NCBI GenBank assembly: GCA_003427395.1
Contig: BFEA01000164.1
Coordinates: 2,386,313-2,450,312, forward strand
Direction of reading: 5' to 3'
DNA: 64,000 bases
Source of the DNA: Chara braunii
Taxonomy: Eukaryota > Streptophyta > Charophyceae > Charales > Characeae
Both the position numbers and the translations under genes were made by a program. Below are positions 39,465 to 48,128 of the stretch, piece after piece; the first letter of the stretch is position 1, and every line of letters starts with the position of its first letter. The notes under the pieces were generated by a model. It saw only the letters and a list, made by a program, of their open reading frames with translations, was not told where the DNA came from and did not search any database.

Positions 39465-39553
39465 GTATTGGGGCACCCGTGGGGGATTCGGGCCGATACG
39501 GAGAAGGTCAGCTTGGCCCAGGGTAAAGTCGAAGTGCACGATCCCCAAGAAGG
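39465..39553 (+). pseudogene. U6 snRNA-like copy 6
   Basis: Contains GGGCCGATACGGAGAAGGTC followed by AGCTTGGCCC, close to the ACAGAGA-AGC region of U6 with the AGC triad kept. The flanks are degenerate. Confidence 0.52.
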
Positions 39554-39634
39554 AGGGTGGGTTCCTGCGTTAAAAAGGGGCGGGGTCTCGGCCGCGTAGG
39601 GTTCGGAGTGCTGAGGAAGGTGCTGCCCCGGACC

Positions 39635-39730
39635 GTGTTCTTTGGGACATCTGTCGAAATTGGAACGATACAGAGAAGTTCAGCGTGGCCCCGGCGCGAA
39701 GTTGACACGCAACAAGAGGTGAACGAGCAA
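39635..39730 (+). pseudogene. U6 snRNA-like copy 7, best preserved
   Basis: Reads GTGTTCTTTGGGACATCTG, then AATTGGAACGATACAGAGAA (an exact ACAGAGA box), GTTCAGCGTGGCCCC (AGC triad kept), then GTTGACACGCAACAAGAGG. U6 has ATGACACGCAAATTCGTG-type sequence at this point. No terminal T run for pol III termination and no obvious upstream USE or TATA pair is seen, so it is likely a pseudogene although its catalytic core bases are largely intact. Confidence 0.68.
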
Positions 39731-39739
39731 AAAATCTCG

Positions 39740-41670
39740 AGCACTCGGGTCTCCGCTCGACGGGCAGCGGGGCCGGTTGAAAAATGAAGAACGGAGTGGC
39801 GGGCACCATTGTGAAGGAGGTGAACCGGGACGCGATCTGGTGTGGGGTGCGTGCGAGATAGGAAGGGGCGCAGTAAAGAAGGAGCGGCGAGCTATGGCCG
39901 GAGGGAAGACGGTTTTACGCCCGTTCCTCGACGGAAATGGGCGAACAAGGGCTCGTTCCTAGCATCTTCCGCCATGGCGAGTTTATTAGTGAGGGTAGTT
40001 CGGGCGGTAGGTTAGCGGATATGGAGTCAGTAGAGAAAGATGGTGCGCCAGGCTATGGTGGGAGCNGCCATGGCGAGTTTATTAGTGAGGGTAGTTCGGG
40101 CGGTAGGTTAGCGGATATGGAGTCAGTAGAGAAAGATGGTGCGCCAGGCTATGGTGGGAGCTAAGGAAGAAGGGAGGAGAAATCNAGATTACTACTCGAT
40201 TCTCTNTGAACTCGGGCGGAGGGGAAGAAGCTAATCTGATGTTTGGGTNAGGGCNAATCCATTGGGGTGGCCCGAATTAGCAGNNGAGTAGTAGTTTTTG
40301 NGCAGTNTGACTTATAGGCTGCGCGGAGGTGTTGAGAAACGGGGATGGGGGGAAGCATGCAACACGATACTCACCCGATCTTTGATGAAATCGGAAAAGG
40401 GGAAGGGCATTCTAAAGGCTTTGAGGGCGAGGGAGACTAATGAGGGAATAGGATTCGTGGGTTGGGGCTTAGATTAGGTAGTATGGGCGTTAAGAGCTGT
40501 GCCTGAAGGAAGGAAATCATCGAATCTGTATCTCTCCATGTTCTAGCGGAAGATTCACGTAATTTTCCTCATTCTGTTGAACAAGTAACCAGAAGCGAAC
40601 TCAGGGGTGGGCGACTTACCTTTCGGCCAGTGTAACGCCCCTCCGAACGAAGACAGTGGCAGGGAGGAGTGAGCCGCGGGGTTGGAGACTCACCACTTGG
40701 CCGATGTGCTGCCCATCCTATTGACGGAACCGGCGCCTTTCTGCCATTTCTGGGCGCACAACTGCAGAACGGCGCATTCCTCCGTTGGGTAGCGGAAGGT
40801 TCACTTTAGCTTGTGTAGGGACGACACAACTGTATCGAGAGGGAGGTTGGATTACTAAGGAGTGTCTTTCCGCGGCCCGACGGAGTATTCATTTCGGCTT
40901 GCGCAACCTGCCAATGGGAGTAACGTGAAGCTAGTTGTGGGGTTGGAGGCTTGCTTGGTCGACTGGTGGCTGCCTGTTCTAGTGACCGCAGTGCGTGAGG
41001 CACCAAGAAAGGGGGTAAGGCTCGGGGCAGCTTGGGGGTTGTGAGCGAGGCCGGGGTACGGTTTTTACACAAGGCAGTGATTGTACTTGGGCATGATTAG
41101 AAGGGGAAGGTTGACATCGGCAGCGTGACTGATGTTGGATCTGCCATTGCGGGGCCCTCAGGCGCGGAAGGATTGAAGACCCTCTCAAGCGAGTCTGAGT
41201 GGTTCTTCCCTGAGTCTGAGAGTCTTACCCCTCCTATCCTGCCCTTCTTACTCTAAAGTCTGGTCCTTGGTTCTGGGAGGAAGGCAGCAGGCGGGCGTGT
41301 GGCCCGTAATCCGCGCCAAGGCCTTTGTGGGAGGTTGCCCCACCGATTGCGGGAGCTCTGCCGGGACTCAAGCGGAGTCCTGGAGGCAGGGAACTGGGTG
41401 GTAATCCCTTAACTCCCTCTATAGACCCAACTATAACCCCTACCTGTACATCTTTTTATGGTTTGACTGAGTGTACTGCGTGACTCTTGTACTCTGATTT
41501 GGGTTTGACTGTCAGGACTAAAGTCATACTGAAGTAAAGGAGTGTGTGTGCAATCTCAGTTTCAGGTTTGTTGATTGCCTGAAAGCAGCCTATGAATGAG
41601 ATGGGTTGCATATGGGGGAAGGTTGGGAGGAAGGCAGTTTTGTGTGCAGCTTGACTGGGTCATTAAGGCT
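39740..41670. other. GC-rich spacer, no gene recognised
   Basis: Contains an exact 95-bp duplication around a single N (39971-40065 and 40067-40161, N at 40066) and scattered Ns between 40185 and 40307. Short frames on both strands show no recognisable domain or consistent start, so I assign nothing here. Confidence 0.5.
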
Positions 41671-41676
41671 GGGAGG

Positions 41677-42613
41677 TCCCCTTAAGTTTGGGGAAGCCCG
41701 GCGCTCTGTTTATTTTTGGTTTGCATGGAGCCTCAGACCGCTCTATAAGTTTAGGTAGCTTGAAGCTCTGGAGGTCGGGATGTCCCCATAAGTTCGGGGA
41801 GACCTGGTGTTGTGAACTGCATGGAGGGTCAGAATGCTCTATAAGTTTAGGTGTCCTGACTGCTCTGACTTGTGGGGATTTAACTGTGAGTGGTTTTCAG
41901 GGACCCAAGGCGCTCTATAAGTTTAGGTGCCTTGGGTTGCCTCATTTACTTGGGATTCTCTCAGTTTCTTTGGTTCTGAACAAGGAGGTCTGAGCCGCTC
42001 TATAAGTTTAGGTGGCTCAGCCCTTCTTCTGTTTTGTTTTGAGGGAATAATCTGGGCAAGGGACGTGCCGCTCTATAAGTTTAGGTAGCCTGTCCCACTG
42101 CCTAGCACAACGGCCGCCATCTCCCCAGAGAGAAACGAACCTAGCTGAGGATCAGACCACTCTATAAGTTTAGGTGGTCTGACCCAATGCCTCGCACATG
42201 TTGGAACCCAATGGATATAACTTGGCTATATTGTACTACTATGTTATTAAGAACAAGCTAATCAGACCGCTCTATAAGTTTAGGTAGCCTGACTATAGCT
42301 TATCACAACTGAAGAGAGTATAATTAAGAGATATAATTGAAGGTAAGTGTGGACAGGCTGAGCAATGTTCTAAGTTGAGCGGCTCAGCCTTATGTCCCTT
42401 TGAAGACTAAGTTCAGAGAGGTATATACAATTTGGCTATTTAAACAGTTCAGGGCGACTAGAGTGGTCTAGTCACACGCCCAAAGAAGAAGAGAAGTAGT
42501 TGTGCCCTCTGTTTGTGTATCCTTGGCCAAGTCAGAACGCTCTATAAGTTTAGGTATTCTGACTTTGGGCTTGGCTAAGTTGGGCGCGCTCTGTAAGTTC
42601 AGGTGCCCTGACT
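41677..42613. repeat. cluster of hairpins with a conserved loop and varying stems
   Basis: About eleven short hairpins share a loop core related to CTCTATAAGTTTAGGT, while their stems differ in sequence but still pair. Clear stems are ACCCAAGGC/GCCTTGGGT (41903-41937), CTGAGCC/GGCTCAG (41990-42020), TCAGACCAC/GTGGTCTGA (42152-42182), GGCTGAGC/GCTCAGCC (42356-42389), GTCAGAA/TTCTGAC (42531-42563), TCCCC/GGGGA with loop TTAAGTTT (41677-41694) and TCCCC/GGGGA with loop ATAAGTTC (41783-41800). Weaker ones lie at 41733-41763, 41828-41860, 42060-42096, 42262-42292 and 42578-42613. A plain hairpin without that loop is at 42452-42482 (GACTAGA/TCTAGTC). No coding frame explains this. Confidence 0.82.
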
Positions 42614-42900
42614 TATGCCTTATGTAAGTAGGGTATAAAGGGGTAACTCACTGAGAAAGCATGAACTATTGGTTGCTGAAAGAACTTGGGAATGACGAGA
42701 CTACTTACCTTTGTGGTTTGGCCTGCATGTGGCCGAGTGAGACTTCTACTTGGTCTAGGTTTCAGATTGACAGGTAGTTGCTTTAGAGGCTCGCCTCGTG
42801 CTAGAGCGATAGGAGTTAGGTCAATTTCTGCATTTGCTGAGCTGACTTTATTTTACTTAGACCGATTTTTGCATTTTCTTAGGCTTGTTACTATACTTCG

Positions 42901-43478
42901 ACCTGTATAAATTTTGATAAGCTACTTTTCCTACGGGAAGCGCTGCCGAAATTTATACAGATTCAAGGAGTTAGATAAATTTGACTTGCCAAAGTTTAGC
43001 TCGTCCTTTCGTCATATCTGACTTAGTAAAAATCTGGAAAGCCTCCTTTTCTAAAGGGAATGCTGCCCAATTTTTTTTTAATTCAGGGAGTTAGACAAAA
43101 TTGGGTTTTGGGATGTTAGAGTTAGTCTCGGGTTCTAAGCTTGGCTTTGTATGAATGTTGGGAAAACACTTTTCTAGGGGGAGTGCTGCCGAAATTTCTG
43201 CAAGACTAAGGAGTTAGTCAAAACTTGTTTAAGTTGAACTCAAGTTGCCGTGTGAGTTCATATCTGACCTAGTATAAATCTGGGAAGTCTCCCTTTCTAA
43301 AGGGAGTGCTGTCCAAATTTCTACTAATTCAGGGAGTTGGATAGAATTTGGTTTTCCAGAGTTGGAGATTATTTTTGTTTTCATATCTGGGCTGATATAA
43401 ACTTTGGAGAGACACTTTTCCTATGGGAAGCGTTGCCGAAATTTTCTTGATTTAGAGGAGCTAGATTATATTTTGACA
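42901..43478. repeat. 120-bp tandem repeat x5 with nested hairpins
   Basis: Copies start at 42901, 43021, 43141, 43261 and 43381, exactly 120 bp apart. Shared words are CTTTTCTAAAGGGA-type inner hairpins (for example CCCTTTCTAAAGGG in copy 4), GTGCTGCC and AGGGAGTTAG. Outer arms differ between copies but pair within each copy: CTGTATAAATTT with AAATTTATACAG in copy 1 (42903-42914 and 42949-42960, 12 bp perfect), and CCCAATTTT with AAAATTGGG in copy 2. The overall divergence is high, so this is an old array. Confidence 0.85.
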
Positions 43479-43479
43479 G

Positions 43480-45327
43480 ATGACGATTCCGACGATCCAC
43501 CCTGAATAGGGGAGATTCAACCAGGGTCTGCCTTTGCTTTGAGCACCGCCTCGAGGTAGATTTAGGCTTAGCTAGCTAGGAGGATTTGAGTGAGAATATG
43601 TTATGGAGTTGTATTCTCCATACGCTTATGATCTCAGCTTGGGGATTGGTCTGTCATGTGTTACAGGTCGTCTTGATCGTTCGATTCAAAATCAAGACTA
43701 GATTCAACTTGATCCCTGGAGGATCGTCTTCTGTTATCACTAATAACAGGTCGGTTCCCGATTCGTCGGTCTTCGACTCAATTTCAATCCATTTCCCATA
43801 ATCAACCTAAAAGGCTTTAGCCCTAGTGGTTTTTACTGTTTATTAAGGGTTTCACCCGGACTTTTATTGAATGGCCATTTAACAAAGGGTACTGAGTATT
43901 TAATTGAGGTTGGTTGGACTGGCAGTTGGGGCTTGCATGGCTAAAGCGAAGGGGTATGAGCATAGAGAACGGTTGGGGTTGACTCCGTGTAATGCGTGTT
44001 TTGTCGCTTGATTCTTGGTGTGGTTGCAGGTATGTCCTGTGGCTCAGATTTTGGATTTGGACTGCCCGCAATTCCATATACACATACATGGTTGTGAGGA
44101 GTCTCACTGTATCTGTGAGAAGTGATCGTCATAACTCTATCCCCCTTCCGCATGTATGTGTGGATATACGAATGATGAGTGTTCGGGAGGCCTAAGAGGC
44201 CATGTTAATAACTGCGTGAGAGTTGGGATTAAGAGACAGGGAAGACCCTCCCCTCTGCCTATTTGCGTCTTGGGGCTTTCTTGGTCGGACGTTGGTCATG
44301 GGCCAGGATTCAAGGTCCTTGTCCAGGACATCCCAAACCCCAGGCCCTGAAGGGGAGGAGTCTCCCCTTGCATAGGGCCTGCTTACTTTGGCCGACGGGA
44401 CACTCTGCCTGAAGGGCGGAAATGTTGCGAGGGCCGAACAGCGTGTCCTTTAGCCGTTCAATATCGTGAGGGGTAACCCCTCGCGATGAGTTCCTCCAGC
44501 CATTCAATATCGCAAGGCCGGAGCCGCGGTTACCACGTATGATTGGCATCAGTGATTGGCATAGGATTAGCCTGCGGCCGCACAATTTTATATCAGGGCC
44601 CTGCGCGCGACGTCTCGTCGCCCTAGCACCTAAAAGTTATGGGATCGCCGGGCTCACGCGTAGGCGCAGCGCTTGGGATTATTGTAGGCCGCCGGCACCG
44701 CCCATAGAGGGGAAGTGTGTCCCAAGGCCATGAGTTTTTTTGTTTTAAAAAACAGGGGACCTTTGCCCTATCCCCTCTTCTTGGATTCGTGCGAGTCCTG
44801 TTACTTCTTAGAGATTTGTATGGTTGGACGTTGTAGTCCGTGGCAGGGTCAAAGTCAAACCCCTTGACTTTCGCCTAGGCCCCGGGGAGGACTCACCCCT
44901 AGGGCCGCGAGAGACAACTACCACCACAGGCATGGGCCTGTGTACCACCCGCTCTGCATAAGGGGTGCAGAAGAGGGCGTGTGGTCTCCAACCGCGCATG
45001 GCGGTTGTCCAGCGTCGAGAGATCAACCCTCTAGGCGCGTGTCAGCCGACACTTGAGTGTCGAATGCGACCCTCGAGATTAACGAGGACCGCATGAGTAT
45101 GGGTACTACATGGTACGCCATCATTGCGACCGTGTGCGTATGCTTGCATTGCGAGTCGGTATGAGTTAGCCCTGCGTTCGAGCGATTTTTATATCAGGTC
45201 TCGCGCGCGATGCCCATTTGATTTCCGTATCGAAAAGTTATGGGATGGCTACCGAGGGGCTAGGAGCGTTGCCTCGTTGTTTTGTGTCGCGTTGTTCGTA
45301 TGCTGTCGTTTCGTGTGTGTGTGTGTG
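43480..45327. other. retroelement 5' region, no gene recognised
   Basis: Contains small hairpins such as CTGTTAT/ATAACAG (43731-43749) and an imperfect palindrome around GAGGGGTAACCCCTC (44463-44487). A degenerate repeat 600 bp apart (44586-44645 and 45186-45246) shares TTTTATATCAGG, CGCGCGCGA/TGCGCGCGAC and AAAAGTTATGGGAT. It may be leader or LTR sequence of the downstream element. I could not find a matching 3' LTR, so no LTR is called. Confidence 0.4.
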
Positions 45328-45365
45328 CTGTCTCTTATACACATCTAGATGTGTATAAGAGACAG
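45328..45365. other. complete Nextera mate-pair junction adapter
   Basis: A 38-bp palindromic junction beginning CTGTCTCTTATACACATCT and ending in its reverse complement. Translated, it gives the familiar contaminant string VSYTHLDVYKRQ. The 42 bases after it (45366-45407) repeat 43986-44027 with one mismatch, showing that a chimeric mate-pair read was assembled here. Confidence 0.99.
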
Positions 45366-45407
45366 CGTGTAGTGCGTGTTTTGTCGCTTGATTCTTGGTG
45401 TGGTTGC

Positions 45408-45752
45408 NNNNNNNNNNNNNNNNNNNNNNNNNNNNNNNNNNNNNNNNNNNNNNNNNNNNNNNNNNNNNNNNNNNNNNNNNNNNNNNNNNNNNNNNNNNNN
45501 NNNNNNNNNNNNNNNNNNNNNNNNNNNNNNNNNNNNNNNNNNNNNNNNNNNNNNNNNNNNNNNNNNNNNNNNNNNNNNNNNNNNNNNNNNNNNNNNNNNN
45601 NNNNNNNNNNNNNNNNNNNNNNNNNNNNNNNNNNNNNNNNNNNNNNNNNNNNNNNNNNNNNNNNNNNNNNNNNNNNNNNNNNNNNNNNNNNNNNNNNNNN
45701 NNNNNNNNNNNNNNNNNNNNNNNNNNNNNNNNNNNNNNNNNNNNNNNNNNNN
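45408..45752. other. assembly gap (345 N)
   Basis: A run of N directly following the adapter-linked duplicate of 43986-44027. The order of sequence across this gap is unreliable. Confidence 0.99.
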
Positions 45753-46340
45753 GTGGAGGTAAGTTGTGCCTCGCGTAGGCCCTATCCTGTCGTAGGGGCT
45801 CGTGAGAGGTATGGCTGGCGCACTCGGCCGGAGCGGCCTAAGGAAGCTCCATCTGCGTCTTCGTGACGAGGTACGTCCAACTCCTGCGTGACGCGGCCGA
45901 GAGGGTCCCGCGCCGCCGCGTGCGGTGCCGAACCGATGCGCGTGAAAGGTGGCGCCGTTGCCGGAGATAACGGAAGCCTACCATTGTCCTTGGTGGAACG
46001 ACATCCGGGTACGAGAGTGAGGGAAAACTAGGCATATGAGTGAGTAAAAGAGGGATTATGAGATGGACTGTATGGTGATCTATATGATTGGGGGATGAAT
46101 GATTGATTGATTAGCGGCTTGGTTGACAACTGTATGTGGATGAGGAAGTTTTATGGTAAGGATAAGCGTTATCTAGGTGAGCGAACGGGAGTGGGAGAAG
46201 GAATGCCTGCCAGATCTAGAGTGTGGGGTGTCTAAGGTGGTCAACCCGATAAGATCATGAAAGGGTGAGTCGTTGAGTGGGGTCCTCTGTCCCATTGTCT
46301 CTTATAACAGGGAGATTGAAGCTGAAGGCGGTTGGCCAAA
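45753..46340. other. 5' untranslated region before Gag
   Basis: No coding frame or repeat recognised. A primer-binding site should lie upstream of Gag in an LTR retrotransposon, but no convincing complement to a tRNA 3' end was seen between the gap and the Gag ATG. Confidence 0.35.
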
Positions 46341-47654
46341 ATGCCAGAGGAGATGGCGAACGGTGGGAGGAAGCTTGTGACTCTCGATGACCTCATCGAC
46401 GCCCTGGACAAACGTGAGAGGGTGCCGAGCAACGTCCCAAAGGTCGAGACATTCCACTTCAAGGTGGAACGCGTATTTGATTGGTTGGATCTGACGGAGC
46501 AGGCGCTGGTGGGACTGTCAGATGAGGTCAAGCTCCAGCGGGTCCTGAGTTATGTCCTGCACAATCACCATCGGGAAGTAACTAAGGTTGTGGACGCCGC
46601 CGGTGGCAGTTGGGCAAGGTTTGGAGACCTAATGCAAAGGAAGTATAGTCTGGGGGACGGCCTGCTGACCATGGCCGACTTGGAGGCCATGAACAAAGAA
46701 GACTTCTCTACCATTGGGGCATTTGTGCACGAGTTCAAGAAAAGGGCAAGGAAAGTGCATGGGATTTATGAGGAGGCGCAGTGCGCTACATTTTTGGGGT
46801 TGCTTACAGGCTCGGAGGCCACAGAGTTGACAAAGTATGGGGAAGGAAGCGAGAGGCTCACCTGGGCAACCATTGACAAGGGAGTAGAAGAAGGGAGCCT
46901 GAACCAGGTGGAGCAACACCAAATGAGGCTGCAAAGGCGCAAGAGGAAGGAGAGGGATGTTACCGCATCCGGGACCCCAGGGGTGAAGAGAATAGTTACG
47001 GACGTGCTGGCGGCACTGGGGTATGATTATGCAGCGGAGATACAGAAAAGAGGGGTGTTAGTGGCCCAAGGCCGGGCGTCAGGGGCAGTAGATGAGGAGG
47101 CTGGGCAAGAAGACTACGGAGGAGGGGAGACAGGTTCCCAAGCCCTGACTAAGGCCCAGAGGAAGCAGCGCAATCTGCTGCAAGGAGGGCAGGGGTCAAG
47201 GAAGGGACAGGCTCCCCAAGCCATTGCCGCACCACCGCCTGTCACCGCGGTCGCGCCAGCGTCGGCAGGACCAACGCATATGGGGCCGCCACCAACCTGC
47301 GGGCACTGGGTGCCGCATTGTCAGTCCGCGCCCTGGCCCAGTGGCAACCACTGTGTCTCGTGTGGAGGGAGTCAGGCCCACGCGGGGCACATGGTCCCCT
47401 ATTCAGTTCCATCCGCAAGTATGGGCCCCCCGAGCTACCCGGCGACTCGAAGCCAGCCCGTGGCTCAACCGCCGCCCTCCCAGCAGGCCTCGCAAGCCAG
47501 TGTGGCCGAGGGAGGAGGCCTAGGACAAGGCGGGCAGGGCAATGGGGGCCGGGGCCAAGGAGGTAGAGGAGGGGATGGCCGGGGGCAAGGAGGAAATGGT
47601 GGAGGCCGTGGAGGAGGCCGGAATGGTCAAGGGGGTCAGAACCAAGGTGGCTAA
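46341..47654 (+). CDS. gag: retrotransposon Gag, capsid part
   Basis: Structural protein that would assemble the virus-like particle and package the element RNA. I start it at the ATG at 46341 (context CCAAAATGC) rather than the TTG nine bases earlier. Residues about 25-210 are an alpha-helical capsid-like region with FDWLDLTEQAL and VHEFKKRARKVHGIYEEAQ, characteristic of Ty3/gypsy Gag. A basic stretch (QRRKRKERD) follows, then a Pro/Gln/Ser-rich linker, then Gly/Gln/Arg-rich repeats of the GGxGQGGRGG kind. It ends at TAA 47652-47654 inside the GGQ repeats. The same frame continues directly into a CCHC knuckle, so the TAA is very likely a mutated CAA. The Gag proper should extend to at least 48128. 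Confidence 0.8.
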   Translation: MPEEMANGGRKLVTLDDLIDALDKRERVPSNVPKVETFHFKVERVFDWLDLTEQALVGLSDEVKLQRVLSYVLHNHHREVTKVVDAAGGSWARFGDLMQRKYSLGDGLLTMADLEAMNKEDFSTIGAFVHEFKKRARKVHGIYEEAQCATFLGLLTGSEATELTKYGEGSERLTWATIDKGVEEGSLNQVEQHQMRLQRRKRKERDVTASGTPGVKRIVTDVLAALGYDYAAEIQKRGVLVAQGRASGAVDEEAGQEDYGGGETGSQALTKAQRKQRNLLQGGQGSRKGQAPQAIAAPPPVTAVAPASAGPTHMGPPPTCGHWVPHCQSAPWPSGNHCVSCGGSQAHAGHMVPYSVPSASMGPPSYPATRSQPVAQPPPSQQASQASVAEGGGLGQGGQGNGGRGQGGRGGDGRGQGGNGGGRGGGRNGQGGQNQGG

Positions 47655-48128
47655 GGCGGCCAAGGGTACGGGAGACCCTGCTTCGACTGGCGGAACGCAA
47701 CTTGTTGGCATTGTGGCGAGGTGGGCCACACCGTACGATTCTGCCAACAGCGGCGGGACGACGAAAAGGAAGGATTAATCTCCACCTGTATGGACGGGGA
47801 TATATACGATCGGTGGGGAACGCACATTGACCCCAAGACCCCGGGAGGAATCAGGCAGGAGGCCCTCAGGCGGGCAGCGGCGGGGCCTCCAGAAGCCCCA
47901 ACAATGTTTAGGATATGGCAGGAAAGGCAAGACCCCGGCATAAGAGTCGAGGAGATTGTGGGCGAAAATGAGGAAGTTACTCAGCAGTTGAAGGCAGGGA
48001 CTATAAAGGAGGAGCCCATAGTCGTTGAGTCTGACGATAAGGCGCAGAAAGTGGTGAGAGAGTCAGCCTTGACCATCCTGGAGAGGATGGAGGACCTGTT
48101 TGCAAAGGTCGGCAGGTATCAGGAATGA
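47655..48128 (+). pseudogene. gag: Gag nucleocapsid segment with CCHC zinc knuckle
   Basis: Same frame as the capsid segment, beyond a nonsense TAA. It encodes CWHCGEVGHTVRFC, a perfect CX2CX4HX4C RNA-binding knuckle at about 47694-47735, followed by an acidic linker with WGTHIDPKTPGG and a helical stretch ILERMEDLFAKV. It ends at TGA 48126-48128; the frame continues without a break into the protease segment, so CGA to TGA is the simplest explanation. There is no independent start codon for this piece, so it would be translated only by readthrough. Confidence 0.75.

Noticed and set aside
41677-42613. CRISPR-like array
   Set aside because: Spacing is irregular, the conserved part is the loop of a hairpin rather than a direct repeat with unique spacers, and the context is eukaryotic.
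45282-45866. Frame with VSYTHLDVYKRQ
   Set aside because: This is translated Nextera adapter followed by N.
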